Assembly: GCF_037977235.1 (NCBI RefSeq)
Contig: NZ_CP150276.1
Span: forward strand, 1,922,001 to 1,986,000
Reading direction: 5' to 3'
Length of the DNA stretch: 64,000 nt
From: Paenibacillus sp. FSL K6-0276
GTDB taxonomy: Bacteria > Bacillota > Bacilli > Paenibacillales > Paenibacillaceae
Made by a program: the position numbers and the translations under genes. Below, piece by piece: positions 18,696-27,811 of the stretch (within the stretch, counting starts at the first letter, position 1; each line of letters opens with the position of its first letter). The notes under the pieces are model-generated. The model made no database searches and was not told the DNA's origin. It saw only the letters and a program-made list of their open reading frames with translations.

Positions 18696-19124
18696 ATGGA
18701 TTGGGACGTTTTGTTTTTCTTACATATGATCGGGACACTGGCACTTGGATTTTACCTTGTACTGCCTTTCATCCTAGGTCGTGCTGAAAAATTGTCGCCG
18801 GCAGCAAAAGAAGGTACGCTAAGTGCGGTTACTGGATTTAACCGCTTTGCACAGTACGGTTTGGTAATTCAACTACTTACTGGTGGTTACATGATGACCA
18901 AGGGTGAATATTCTGTAGCGTGGATGATTATTATTGTTGTACTGCTGCTAGCTATGTTTGCGCTTGGTGGTATTATGAGCAAGCCTCTGCGTCTTGCTGC
19001 TGCTGGAATTCGTGAGAACCGTGACGTCAAAGCAGAAACAGGCAAATTGCGTACGCTTAGTGCGCTACTGTCAGTGTCATTGCTGCTCATGGTATTCTTC
19101 ATGGTATTTAACGACATTATTTAA
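18696..19124 (+). CDS. Four-span membrane protein, function unknown
   Basis: A 142-residue hydrophobic protein with four probable spans (about 4-26, 51-68, 74-92, 120-140). Histidine 10 within the first span (FLHMIGTLALGFY) recalls small haem-binding membrane proteins such as the DUF2269 group, but this is weak. TGGAGGAGG precedes the ATG. It is transcribed alone between two terminators. I do not assign a function. Confidence 0.75.
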   Translation: MDWDVLFFLHMIGTLALGFYLVLPFILGRAEKLSPAAKEGTLSAVTGFNRFAQYGLVIQLLTGGYMMTKGEYSVAWMIIIVVLLLAMFALGGIMSKPLRLAAAGIRENRDVKAETGKLRTLSALLSVSLLLMVFFMVFNDII

Positions 19125-19140
19125 TCTGTACCACTATGAG

Positions 19141-19170
19141 CCCGCTTCCGTAATGGAGAGCGGGTTTTTT
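19141..19170 (+). terminator. Terminator after the four-span membrane protein
   Basis: CCCGCT..AGCGGG stem with inner TCC/GGA pairing and six T at 19165-19170. Confidence 0.9.
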
Positions 19171-19334
19171 GTGTTCAAATAAACTTCAAGTTGTTTGATT
19201 CTATCTGCAGTGTGGTAAGAAGTTATCGTAAAGTGGTTTGAGAAATTGGGTAAGTAACGTATAAACATTAAGACTTAAGCCATCCTAAGATGATCAGTTG
19301 ACTATCAATTGCTAAACGAGAGGAGATAAGGATT

Positions 19335-20204
19335 ATGTCAAACAACAAGCAAACTACGAAAACCTTACCCCCGCAAGAGCAGCATCAACAGCCTGGGATT
19401 GAAAGCAAAATGAAGCCGTTGCCGAAATATGAGCCGGCTAATTATAAGGCAGCAGGTAAGCTGCAGGGTAAGGCGGCGCTTATTACCGGAGGAGACAGCG
19501 GCATCGGGCGGGCAGTTGCTGTTCTTTTTGCTAAAGAAGGCGCCGATGTAGTCATTTCATACCTGAATGAACACTCTGATGCAGAGGAAACGAAACGTCA
19601 GGTGGAGCAGGAAGGTCGCAAATGCATTCTAATTCCCGGAGATATTGGCGTGGAAACCTTCTGTAAAGATCTTATTAAACAGACGGTAGAGGGCCTAGGT
19701 AAACTGGATATCCTTATCAATAACGCGGCGGAGCAACATCCGCAAGCGAAGATCGAAGATATTACGTCTGAGCAGCTAGAGCGTACATTCCGTACGAACA
19801 TTTTTGCGATGTTTTATTTGACAAAAGCGGCTATGCCTCATCTAAAAGCAGGATCTGCTATCATCAATACGACATCGATTACTGCTTATCGTGGTAGTCC
19901 ACAATTGCTGGACTATTCGACAACTAAAGGAGCGATCCTTAGCTTCACTCGATCATTATCCACGAATCTGGCGGAGCAAGGAATTCGGGTAAACGGTGTT
20001 GCTCCGGGTCCAATCTGGACACCGCTTATTCCATCTACTATTGATGCGAAGCAGGTTAGTGAGTTCGGTGGGACGCAGCCCATGAAGCGACCGGGACAGC
20101 CGGAGGAAGTGGCTCCAGCTTTTGTGTATCTAGCCTCTGACGATTCGAGCTATGTGACCGGTCAGATTATTCATGTAAATGGTGGCGAGGTCGTGAACGG
20201 GTAG
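19335..20204 (+). CDS. SDR-family oxidoreductase (YdaD/GSP39-like)
   Basis: A 289-residue short-chain dehydrogenase. After a roughly 45-residue polar, Gln-rich N-terminal tail it has the cofactor motif TGGDSGIGRA, the NNAA motif, the catalytic Ser in TTSITAY and the YSTTKG Tyr/Lys pair, ending with VTGQIIHVNGGE. The long tail and the TGGDSGIG form mark the branch with the Bacillus general stress proteins GSP39/YhdF. Substrate unknown. AGGAGATAAGG precedes the ATG. No convincing sigma-B promoter was found, so stress control is only a family-level expectation. Confidence 0.88.
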   Translation: MSNNKQTTKTLPPQEQHQQPGIESKMKPLPKYEPANYKAAGKLQGKAALITGGDSGIGRAVAVLFAKEGADVVISYLNEHSDAEETKRQVEQEGRKCILIPGDIGVETFCKDLIKQTVEGLGKLDILINNAAEQHPQAKIEDITSEQLERTFRTNIFAMFYLTKAAMPHLKAGSAIINTTSITAYRGSPQLLDYSTTKGAILSFTRSLSTNLAEQGIRVNGVAPGPIWTPLIPSTIDAKQVSEFGGTQPMKRPGQPEEVAPAFVYLASDDSSYVTGQIIHVNGGEVVNG

Positions 20205-20228
20205 AGGCTCAGCCAAACCTAGATACTT

Positions 20229-20275
20229 ATACAAAATGCTCTGATTCGGGATTGCCGAATTAGGGCTTTTTGTAT
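20229..20275 (+). terminator. Terminator after the SDR gene
   Basis: Long imperfect stem from ATACAAAA (20229) to TTTTTGTAT (20275), with the core ATTCGG/CCGAAT. Symmetric A/T ends suit the converging yfbR gene too. Confidence 0.8.
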
Positions 20276-20287
20276 CGATCTTGGGAT

Positions 20288-20893
20288 TTAGTTTCCCGCC
20301 GAGAGTTCATCGAGAGACATTTCAAAACTCGGAGCCATATGAATCAGAAAATAATCTACTTCCTGTAAGCCGAGCCCACGTAGCTTCGCTGCTGTTTGCT
20401 CCTTCGCCGCTGCAAATTCACGGTTACCTGCAGCAACCTCCCACACACATTTCAAGTAAGCATCCAGTCGATCAGCTGCCTTAACATAGCTATGCAGCAG
20501 GACGTCCTCCGAATCAGGAGAACCGTCTTCAGGTTGCATGAGTTGCTTGTAAATGGCCTGAAGCTCGGGGGGAATCATACCGGTCAAACGTTCAGCAGCA
20601 ACTCTTTCCATATCGCGGAAGCTTGCGAGTAGTCGTGGGTTATTGTATTTCACAGGTGTGGCAATGTCGCCCGTGAACACTTCACTGGCATCATGAAACA
20701 GGGCCATGGTTGCAGCTCGTTCGGCGTTTAATGAACGTCCGTAATGAACATTACCAATGGAACAGAGCATATGTGTGAGCAGGGCAACATGAAAAGAATG
20801 CTCAGCAACGTTCTCAGGAGCGGTGCTGCGCATAAGGCTCCAGCGCTGAATATATTGAAGCCGATATAAATAGGCCGAAAAATGGTAGTTCAA
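20288..20893 (-). CDS. HD-domain 5'-deoxynucleotidase, YfbR-like
   Basis: About 201 residues of the YfbR/HD superfamily. Metal ligands are visible in ENVAEHSFHVA and LFHDASEVFTGD, with a later Asp in KAADRLDAYLKC; the N-terminal RLQYIQRW and TPVKYNN also fit. YfbR enzymes hydrolyse deoxynucleoside 5'-monophosphates. An ATG at 20914 is in frame, but the AAAGGGG there spaces better to the TTG at 20893 (NYHFSAYLYRL), where relatives begin. It diverges from the fumarase gene. Confidence 0.85.
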   Translation of the reverse strand: MNYHFSAYLYRLQYIQRWSLMRSTAPENVAEHSFHVALLTHMLCSIGNVHYGRSLNAERAATMALFHDASEVFTGDIATPVKYNNPRLLASFRDMERVAAERLTGMIPPELQAIYKQLMQPEDGSPDSEDVLLHSYVKAADRLDAYLKCVWEVAAGNREFAAAKEQTAAKLRGLGLQEVDYFLIHMAPSFEMSLDELSAGN

Positions 20894-20989
20894 TTTTAAG
20901 GTAACCCCTTTCATGCGGTGCCAGGTATGATATTATTATACTAATTGTATCAGACTTTAGATAACCTGGAACTGCTGAGAGGAGCTTGA

Positions 20990-22531
20990 ATGAATATGCA
21001 GCATTTTGAAGACAGCATTTATAATCTAATTGTAGAAACGTCCACGAATTTGCCGGGTGATGTACGCCGGGCGGTCGCAAAGGGACGCGCGCTAGAGGAC
21101 AGAGCTACCCGGTCAGGTCTTGCTTTAACAACGATTGCACAAAATATCGGAATGGCTGAGCAGCAAGTGTCACCGATCTGTCAGGATACGGGTATGCCAA
21201 CATTTATTATTCACACACCTGTGGGAATCAATCAGATTGAGATGAAAAAAGATATTCATAACGCCATTGTACGTGCGACCAAGAATGGCAAGCTTCGACC
21301 TAATTCCGTAGATTCACTGACAGGTGAGAACAGTGGAGATAATTTGGGGGCAGGTACACCAGTTATTCATTTCGAACAATGGGAAGAGGATAAAATAGAC
21401 GTTAGACTTATTCTAAAGGGTGGAGGCTGCGAGAATAAGAATATTCAATACAGCCTTCCAGCAGAATTAGAAGGATTGGGCAAAGCAGGTCGTGACCTGG
21501 ACGGAATCCGGAAATGTATTCTACATGCCGTTTATCAGGCACAAGGGCAGGGATGTAGCGCTGGTTTTATTGGTGTGGGTATCGGCGGCGACCGCACGAC
21601 TGGCTACGAGCTGGCAAAGAAGCAATTGTTCCGTAAAGTGGAGGATGTTAATCCAATAGAGGATCTCAGCAAGCTGGAAGACTACATCATGGAGAATGCC
21701 AATAAGCTGGGCATAGGAACGATGGGCTTTGGTGGAGAGGTATCGCTGCTTGGTTGTAAAGTCGGCGTTATGAATCGTCTGCCAGCTAGCTTTTTCGTAT
21801 CTGTTGCCTATAACTGTTGGGCGTTCCGCCGCCAAGGCGTGCTGGTTGATCCGTCAACCGGCAATATTGAGGACTGGCTATATGAGAGCGGTACAGGGAT
21901 CTCTGTAGATGATGGAAGGATACAGGCATCGGAATTAGAAGCTACTGAATCTCGCGAAGTACGTCTGACCACGCCGATTAGTGAAGAGGATATCCGGAGT
22001 TTGCGCGTTGGGGATGTAGTTATTTTATCCGGTGAAATGCATACGGGCCGTGACGCACTGCATAAATATCTAATGGATCATGATGCTCCGGTGGATTTGG
22101 ACGGTGCAGTGATCTATCACTGTGGTCCTGTAATGATGAAGGATGAGGAAGGCTGGCATGTTAAAGCAGCGGGTCCGACTACTAGTATCCGTGAAGAGCC
22201 TTATCAAGGCGATATTATTAAAAAGTTCGGTATACGTGCTGTCATCGGAAAAGGTGGAATGGGTCCGAAAACATTAAAAGCCTTGCATGAGCATGGGGGT
22301 GTATATCTCAATGCGATCGGTGGAGCTGCGCAGTATTATGCAGAATGTATCAAGAAGGTAAATGCTGTAGATTTCATGGAATTTGGCATTCCTGAGGCGA
22401 TGTGGCATCTGGATGTGGATGGTTTCGCTGCTATTGTAACTATGGATGCCCATGGCAACAGTCTGCACGCAGATGTGGAGAAAGATTCCGCAGCAAAACT
22501 GACCCAGTTCAAGGAGCCAGTGTTTAAATAA
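20990..22531 (+). CDS. Class I fumarate hydratase (4Fe-4S)
   Basis: A 513-residue fused alpha/beta class I fumarase, interconverting fumarate and malate. Three candidate cluster cysteines are in SPICQDTGMP, GGGCENKNIQ and SLLGCKVGV. The alpha part spans about 1-290; the beta part (about 330-513) has ILSGEMHTGRDALHKYL and IGKGGMG. Such oxygen-sensitive fumarases differ from the class II FumC typical of Bacillus. GAGGAG lies before ATGAATATG; the second ATG, two codons later, has slightly better spacing. It completes the TCA set seen nearby with mdh and citZ. Confidence 0.95.
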   Translation: MNMQHFEDSIYNLIVETSTNLPGDVRRAVAKGRALEDRATRSGLALTTIAQNIGMAEQQVSPICQDTGMPTFIIHTPVGINQIEMKKDIHNAIVRATKNGKLRPNSVDSLTGENSGDNLGAGTPVIHFEQWEEDKIDVRLILKGGGCENKNIQYSLPAELEGLGKAGRDLDGIRKCILHAVYQAQGQGCSAGFIGVGIGGDRTTGYELAKKQLFRKVEDVNPIEDLSKLEDYIMENANKLGIGTMGFGGEVSLLGCKVGVMNRLPASFFVSVAYNCWAFRRQGVLVDPSTGNIEDWLYESGTGISVDDGRIQASELEATESREVRLTTPISEEDIRSLRVGDVVILSGEMHTGRDALHKYLMDHDAPVDLDGAVIYHCGPVMMKDEEGWHVKAAGPTTSIREEPYQGDIIKKFGIRAVIGKGGMGPKTLKALHEHGGVYLNAIGGAAQYYAECIKKVNAVDFMEFGIPEAMWHLDVDGFAAIVTMDAHGNSLHADVEKDSAAKLTQFKEPVFK

Positions 22532-22616
22532 GTCGGATTACAGCCTGGTGAATAAGTCATTAAGAGGGGATTTCCTCTGAGTTGGCTTTTTCTCCGGGTT
22601 TTATCAAAGTAGAAGA

Positions 22617-22707
22617 ATTTATAAGTTCCATGCTATAAATTCTCCTTATATTTCTCGCTTAAACACTTACCGTTCTTATAGGGACGTCGAAGGCGTTTAT
22701 GCCTGTC
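22617..22707 (+). repeat. Structured ~100-bp intergenic repeat, copy 2
   Basis: Plus-strand copy, diverged and shortened at its 5' end. It keeps CTCCTTATATTTCTCGC, CTTACCGTTCTTATAGGGACG and GGCGTTTATGCCTGT. It ends eight bases before the AAAGGAGG of the next gene. Confidence 0.75.
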
Positions 22708-22723
22708 TAAAGGAGGTCGACGA

Positions 22724-23110
22724 ATGGTACCACATTATATTAGAAATGGTCTTCTTAACGTTACTCCGTATTTCATTGTCGATGATGCAGACCGATTCAT
22801 AGATTTTGTTGTGAACTGCTTTGATGCAAGAATTAATGATATGCTGCGAAATGATGAGGGAAAGATCAGGCATGCCGAGCTTAGAATAGGGGATTCGATC
22901 ATCGAGGCTTCAGAAGCAAATGAGAAATATTCACCAGTACAGCTCGCTATTCATCTATATGTAAGAAATGTGGATGAGACCTACCGTAAGTGCTTGGATG
23001 CCGGGGCATCGATCATTGAAGAACCATTGGATAAGTCTTATGGAGAAAGAGGAGCGGGCATTAGAGATATTCATGGCAATCAGTGGTTTCTTGCAACCTG
23101 CATAGAATGA
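22724..23110 (+). CDS. VOC-family (PhnB/glyoxalase-like) protein
   Basis: A 128-residue vicinal-oxygen-chelate protein with two beta-alpha-beta-beta-beta repeats: LNVTPYFIVDDADRFIDFVV at the start, RHAELRIGDSIIEASEA mid-protein and GIRDIHGNQWFLAT at the end. The layout is like the PhnB/YP-type VOC proteins often annotated as bleomycin-resistance-like. Substrate and metal use are not predictable. It has a strong AAAGGAGGTCGACGA site directly after a structured repeat copy. Confidence 0.8.
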   Translation: MVPHYIRNGLLNVTPYFIVDDADRFIDFVVNCFDARINDMLRNDEGKIRHAELRIGDSIIEASEANEKYSPVQLAIHLYVRNVDETYRKCLDAGASIIEEPLDKSYGERGAGIRDIHGNQWFLATCIE

Positions 23111-23142
23111 AATCACGATATTTTACAAAAGTAATACAAAGT

Positions 23143-23179
23143 AACAGTCCAGAGATGATCAACTTGGGCTGTTATTTTT
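23143..23179 (+). terminator. Terminator after the VOC gene
   Basis: AACAG-CCA pairs with TGG-CTGTT, followed by ATTTTT. Confidence 0.7.
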
Positions 23180-23291
23180 ATATAATCTATTAATAGTAGG
23201 GATTTATTTCACGAAAATAGTAGCACTGGTTTTTTGGGGGAAATGAAGTTAGGATAAAAGATACAATGATAAAGGGAGAGGCACACTTCAG

Positions 23292-25088
23292 ATGAAACCG
23301 TTTCGCGCTCGTCTTACGTTTATACTTATGGCCTTAATCGGTATTTCCATGATTGGCACTGGATTTACGATGGCTCATCTGTTTAAGAGCTCCCATATAG
23401 CTGCTCTAGAAGAGAACATGTCCCGGGAAATAAATCTGCTTGCAGGCACGTTGCAATTTGTAGATATGGATGCCTCCAATGCGATTCCGTATTACACGGA
23501 GCAGGCAGAGCATATCGCCAAGCTTCTGGAATCCCGGATTACTTTTATTAGTAAGTCAGGTGAAGTTTTAGGGGACTCCGAGAAAAATCCTTTGGAGATG
23601 GACAATCACTCCAATCGTGAAGAAGAGATTGTTGCTGCTAAAGAAGGGATTGGACGAGCCATTCGTTACAGCAAAACTTTGGATCACGAGATGCTATATG
23701 TGGCTGGGAAGGTAACCTCGGATCAGGGGTTTGACGGCTACATTCGGGTCTCTATGGGACTGGATGCAGTAACGAAAGGGCTTAACCGTGCTTGGATGAT
23801 TATGGCTGGGGGTCTAGTTATTTTGTTCCTGTCAGCAACTATTGTCAGCTACAAAGTGGCATCGAGCATGACTTCACCGCTTGAACAAATTACGAGAGTC
23901 GCACGGCGTATAACGGATCTTGATTATGATGCAAGAGTCCACTTGAAGCGCAAAGATGAAGTTGGGCAGCTGGCAACAGCGATTAATGCCATGGCTGACA
24001 GTCTTCAGGCTCAGCTCAAAACCATTCGTGATAATGAGGATCTGCTGCAAAGCGTGCTGGACAATATGACTGGCGGCATAATAATGATCAATGCGGACGA
24101 AGAAATTGCACTGCTGAACCGAGCTTCGGAGCGGATGCTAGATGTTAGCAACAGTGAAATGGCGGGTCATTCGTACAAAGAGCTAAAGCGTCATTATGAG
24201 CTAACTCGTCTGCTTGAAGAAGGGGTATCGAGTAAAGAAACGCTCCATGAAGAACGAAGTATTTACAATCCGAGAGAACGGATTATACGCATGGACGCGG
24301 TACCTATGATCCAGGATGGGACGTATAGAGGCATGCTCTTCCTGCTGCAGGAAGTAACAGAAATTCGTCGCCTGGAGCGGATGCGAAGTGAATTTGTCGC
24401 TAACGTATCCCATGAATTGAAGACGCCGGTTGCGGCTGTTAAAGGATTTGCCGAGACCTTGCTGGGTGGTGGGGTTAAGGATGAGAAGACAGCCCGTTCC
24501 TTCTTGCAAATTATTTATGATGAGAACGAACGCTTAAATCGATTAATTGGAGATATTTTGGAATTATCTAAAATCGAATCTAAACGTGTACAGCTTGATT
24601 GTTCGCCCGTTCATATCATTGAATTCTTTAATTCCGTGCTGGGAACCATCAGCAAAGTGGCTGAGAAGAAAAATATTAGTCTTAACGTAGAGGTTCCTGA
24701 GGAACTGTTCATTGAAGCCGACGAGGATAAACTGCGTCAAATCTTTATGAATTTACTCTCCAATGCGATTAATTACACGCATGAAGGGGGTAGCGTAAAG
24801 GTCTATGTTAAGAATCTACTGAAGTCAGATGGCTCTGAAAATGTTCAATTTACCGTTACCGATACAGGTATGGGGATTCCCAAAAAGGATCTACCGCGTA
24901 TTTTTGAACGTTTTTATCGGGTAGATAAGGCAAGATCCAGAAGCTCCGGTGGAACTGGACTGGGACTGTCTATTGTGAAGCACTTGGTAGATCTGCACCA
25001 TGGTGTGATTTCGGTTAAAAGTGATCTGGGGATCGGAAGCTCATTTATTATTGAGTTGCCGCTGTTGCAGGAAGAAAAGGTGGATTAG
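23292..25088 (+). CDS. phoR: Phosphate-regulon sensor kinase PhoR
   Basis: A 598-residue membrane histidine kinase: two spans (about 10-30 and 165-187) around an extracellular sensor domain, HAMP (about 188-240), PAS (about 250-360), then HisKA with H374 in VSHELKTPVAAVKGF and HATPase motifs NAINYTHEGG, DTGMGIPKKDLPRIFERF and GGTGLGLSIVKHL. It phosphorylates PhoP on phosphate limitation. Identity follows from domain order and the adjoining phoP, pstB and phoU. Here the kinase gene comes first, the reverse of Bacillus phoPR, and a Pho box lies in the 109-base gap before phoP. Confidence 0.93.
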   Translation: MKPFRARLTFILMALIGISMIGTGFTMAHLFKSSHIAALEENMSREINLLAGTLQFVDMDASNAIPYYTEQAEHIAKLLESRITFISKSGEVLGDSEKNPLEMDNHSNREEEIVAAKEGIGRAIRYSKTLDHEMLYVAGKVTSDQGFDGYIRVSMGLDAVTKGLNRAWMIMAGGLVILFLSATIVSYKVASSMTSPLEQITRVARRITDLDYDARVHLKRKDEVGQLATAINAMADSLQAQLKTIRDNEDLLQSVLDNMTGGIIMINADEEIALLNRASERMLDVSNSEMAGHSYKELKRHYELTRLLEEGVSSKETLHEERSIYNPRERIIRMDAVPMIQDGTYRGMLFLLQEVTEIRRLERMRSEFVANVSHELKTPVAAVKGFAETLLGGGVKDEKTARSFLQIIYDENERLNRLIGDILELSKIESKRVQLDCSPVHIIEFFNSVLGTISKVAEKKNISLNVEVPEELFIEADEDKLRQIFMNLLSNAINYTHEGGSVKVYVKNLLKSDGSENVQFTVTDTGMGIPKKDLPRIFERFYRVDKARSRSSGGTGLGLSIVKHLVDLHHGVISVKSDLGIGSSFIIELPLLQEEKVD

Positions 25089-25113
25089 ATTTTTGTAAAT
25101 TCACCTTATCGAT

Positions 25114-25130
25114 TTTACACCAAGTTAACA
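25114..25130 (+). promoter_or_regulatory. Pho box upstream of phoP
   Basis: TTTACA at 25114 and TTAACA at 25125 are spaced 11 bases, the phasing expected for PhoP half-sites (TTWACA-N5). A looser TTCACC lies upstream at 25100. This suggests that phoP is also transcribed separately and autoregulated. Confidence 0.6.
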
Positions 25131-25197
25131 TTGTGGTGATATGATTGTTTTGTTGTTGTTTTGTAAAAATCAAACTATATGGAAGACGGGGGAACCT

Positions 25198-25926
25198 ATG
25201 GCTCAACGATTGCTTGTCATTGAAGACGAACCGACACTGGCCCGGCTGCTGTCCTATAACTTAACGCAGGAAGGTTACGAGGTAACAGTAGAGGATCATG
25301 GTACGGCAGGATATGATCGTGCGACGAGGGAACCTTTTGACTTGATCGTATTAGATCTAATGTTGCCAGGTATGAATGGCATTGACATCCTTGATAAATT
25401 GCGTGGACAAGGTATTCGCACACCTATTATTGTGTTGACCGCCAAAAATGCGGAAGAAGATGTAGTTAGAGGGCTGAAATCAGGTGCTGATGATTATATA
25501 ACCAAACCATTCGGCGTCTCCGAACTGCTCGCTAGAGTAAGTGCTGTACTTCGGAGGATTTCTGGACTTGCTGAGGAAGCACCGACAGAAACACCTATCT
25601 CTGCTTCTACCATTATTTTAGGTCAATTAGAGATTTACCCTGAGAGATATGAAGTCTCCCTCGGTGGTCATAGTATTAACTTGCGGCCTAAAGAGTTCGA
25701 AGTGCTATTATATTTGGCTCGTAAGCCAGGTGTTGTGTTGACGAGAGATGATCTCATGAATGCTGTATGGGGCTTTGATTATATTGGTGGACAGCGTACG
25801 GTTGATGTACATGTCAGTTCACTCCGTAAAAAGCTTGAGCTGGATCCGGAATCAGTCCATATCGATTCGATTCGAGGCGTGGGCTATAAACTGGTTGTTA
25901 ATAAAAAGAGAGCTCCGGTCATTTAG
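25198..25926 (+). CDS. phoP: Phosphate-regulon response regulator PhoP
   Basis: A 242-residue OmpR-type regulator. The receiver has EDE at 8-10, phospho-acceptor D53 in LIVLDLMLPG, Thr in VLTAKNA and Lys in ITKPFG; the winged-helix DNA-binding domain (about 140-233) has LRPKEFEVLLYL and VDVHVSSLRKKLE. The frame is open to 25141, but the ATG at 25198 has GGGGGA before it and begins the normal family N-terminus. It binds phased TTWACA repeats; such repeats precede both this gene and pstB. Confidence 0.95.
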   Translation: MAQRLLVIEDEPTLARLLSYNLTQEGYEVTVEDHGTAGYDRATREPFDLIVLDLMLPGMNGIDILDKLRGQGIRTPIIVLTAKNAEEDVVRGLKSGADDYITKPFGVSELLARVSAVLRRISGLAEEAPTETPISASTIILGQLEIYPERYEVSLGGHSINLRPKEFEVLLYLARKPGVVLTRDDLMNAVWGFDYIGGQRTVDVHVSSLRKKLELDPESVHIDSIRGVGYKLVVNKKRAPVI

Positions 25927-26035
25927 GGTGACAGGAGTTCTCTCTTTTCTATACATTTCATAAATAAGATTCGTTTGGAGTACTAGTTGGCTTCCGGGGA
26001 AATACTGTGATGTGGATCAATTCATGTTCACTGAT

Positions 26036-26074
26036 TTTACATTGCGTTAACATTTCTCTCCAACTGTATTTACA
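26036..26074 (+). promoter_or_regulatory. Pho box upstream of pstB-phoU
   Basis: TTTACA at 26036, TTAACA at 26047 and TTTACA at 26069 lie on an 11-base register (the 26058 slot is degenerate). The first pair, TTTACA-N5-TTAACA, equals the pair before phoP. It lies 53 bases or more before the pstB start. Confidence 0.65.
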
Positions 26075-26126
26075 CTAAAAGCTTATCATGGAGATCGAAG
26101 ATGATGAGAAGGAGACGTAAACACTA

Positions 26127-26882
26127 ATGAAATCCATCATTGACATAGAGAATCTTGATCTCTACTATGAGTCGTTTCACGCACTGAAGAACGTGAATCT
26201 GCAAATCCCGGAGAAACAGGTTACCGCTTTTATTGGACCTTCCGGTTGCGGGAAATCCACGTTGCTTCGCACATTGAATCGTATGAATGATATGATTCCT
26301 GGCACACGTATAGAAGGAACTGTAAACATCGGTGGCAAAAATATTTATAGTGATGAGGTAGAGGTGGAAAGCCTGCGTAAGCAGGTCGGTATGGTGTTTC
26401 AACAGCCGAATCCTTTTCCTAAGTCGATTTACGACAACGTAGCTTACGGTCCTCGACTACACGGCATCCGTTCAAAAAGCGAGCTGGATGAGATCGTAGA
26501 AAAAAGCTTGCGCCACTCCGCCCTATGGGAGGAAGTGAAAGATTTTCTGAAGAAATCTGCCCTTAGCTTGTCCGGTGGACAGCAGCAACGGCTTTGTATT
26601 GCTAGAGCGTTAGCGGTACAGCCTGATATTCTGCTTATGGATGAGGCAACCTCTGCGCTCGATCCTGTATCCACACTCAAGATAGAAGAGCTTGTTCAGG
26701 AACTAAGAAGTGAGTATACAATTGTTATGGTTACTCATAACATGCATCAAGCGGCACGTGTTTCCGGTCGAACCGTGTTTTTCTTAAATGGTGTAATTGT
26801 AGAGGCGGCGGACACAGAGGTGCTTTTCTCGAACCCTAAAGATTCCCGCACTGAAGATTATATTTCCGGACGTTTCGGCTGA
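26127..26882 (+). CDS. pstB: Phosphate ABC transporter ATP-binding protein PstB
   Basis: A 251-residue ABC ATPase. Walker A is GPSGCGKST, the Q-loop [15 protein letters not shown] is the PstB form, the signature is [15 protein letters not shown], Walker B is [13 protein letters not shown] and the switch His is in [10 protein letters not shown]. It powers high-affinity phosphate uptake with PstSCA. Those partners are not adjacent, which is unusual; PstB and PhoU alone form this operon. AAGGAGACG precedes the ATG and phased Pho half-sites lie upstream. Confidence 0.95.
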   Translation: MKSIIDIENLDLYYESFHALKNVNLQIPEKQVTAFIGPSGCGKSTLLRTLNRMNDMIPGTRIEGTVNIGGKNIYSDEVEVESLRKQVGMVFQQPNPFPKSIYDNVAYGPRLHGIRSKSELDEIVEKSLRHSALWEEVKDFLKKSALSLSGGQQQRLCIARALAVQPDILLMDEATSALDPVSTLKIEELVQELRSEYTIVMVTHNMHQAARVSGRTVFFLNGVIVEAADTEVLFSNPKDSRTEDYISGRFG

Positions 26883-26955
26883 TCAGTAGTAAAAGGGTGC
26901 TCGTCCCTGGAAATGGCAAGCTGACCATACGTTAATGAGGAGGATCGCTCTTATT

Positions 26956-27615
26956 ATGATTCGCAGAAAAGAATTTGATAAAGACTTGGAAGAGCTGCGC
27001 AGTCTGCTGCAGCAGATGGGTGAGCATGTTAAGGATGCTCTTGAAGGTGCAATTAATGCACTACAAAATCTAGATACAACGCGCGCACAGGAAGTTGTTG
27101 AAGCGGATCTGCAGTTGAATGCCATGGAAGATAAAATCATGGAAATTGGCTCACGCCTAATTATTACTCAGCAGCCCGTGGCTAAGGATTTGCGCCGTAT
27201 TATCGTTGCCTTCAAAATATCAAGCGATTTGGAACGCATGGGTGATCTGGCGCTTGATGTAGCTAAGGCGACCATGCGTCTTCAAGGCCAGCAGCTGATT
27301 AAGCCGCTTGTAGACATTCCTCGTATGGCTGAAATCGTGACGATTATGATCGATGAGGCTATCCAGTCTTACCTGGATGAGAACACTGATCTGGCTTATA
27401 AAATGGCACAGGATGATGATCAGGTCGATCAATTGTATGGTGCGATGATCAATGAGTTGTATTCTTTTATGGTAACAAAGCCGGATACAGTATCCCAAGC
27501 TATGTTATTGACGCTGGTAGGCCGTTATATCGAACGGATTGGCGATCATGCTACTAACATTGGTGAAAGCGTAGTTTACCTGGTTACCGGTAGTCGTCCA
27601 GATTTGAATCAATAG
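26956..27615 (+). CDS. phoU: Phosphate signalling protein PhoU
   Basis: A 219-residue all-helical PhoU with two three-helix repeats, each with a metal-binding E/DxxxD-type motif (VEADLQLNAMEDKIMEIG in the first, QDDDQVDQLYGAMINEL in the second) and the FKISSDLERMGDLALDV / VGRYIERIGDHATNIGE helices. PhoU links Pst transport to PhoR activity. The ATG at 26956 follows GAGGAGG; the earlier in-frame ATG at 26935 has no site. It is 73 bases after pstB, one operon, ended by a strong hairpin. Confidence 0.95.
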   Translation: MIRRKEFDKDLEELRSLLQQMGEHVKDALEGAINALQNLDTTRAQEVVEADLQLNAMEDKIMEIGSRLIITQQPVAKDLRRIIVAFKISSDLERMGDLALDVAKATMRLQGQQLIKPLVDIPRMAEIVTIMIDEAIQSYLDENTDLAYKMAQDDDQVDQLYGAMINELYSFMVTKPDTVSQAMLLTLVGRYIERIGDHATNIGESVVYLVTGSRPDLNQ

Positions 27616-27641
27616 TATTTTTGTTTTATCTTAGTAAAACG

Positions 27642-27673
27642 AAGTAGCCGTCCTTTTATAAGGGCGGCTACTT
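27642..27673 (+). terminator. Terminator after phoU
   Basis: AAGTAGCCG pairs with CGGCTACTT, with inner TCC/AGG pairing; the tail is only moderately T-rich (GTTGTATT). Confidence 0.75.
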
Positions 27674-27811
27674 GTTGTATTATCCCATAAAAGCAAGTTA
27701 TGTTTCTAACATTTCAGCTAATCCCATTGTTTAAGTTGGTATAGCCGTTTCTACTTGGACAGGCCATATGTTAATATGTAAGGAGTAAGCATGATAAAGG
27801 CGAGGTGCACT

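Noticed and set aside
23122..23138. TTTACA-N5-AATACA resembling a Pho box upstream of phoR
   Set aside because: It lies before the terminator of the VOC gene and the second half-site is poor; probably chance.
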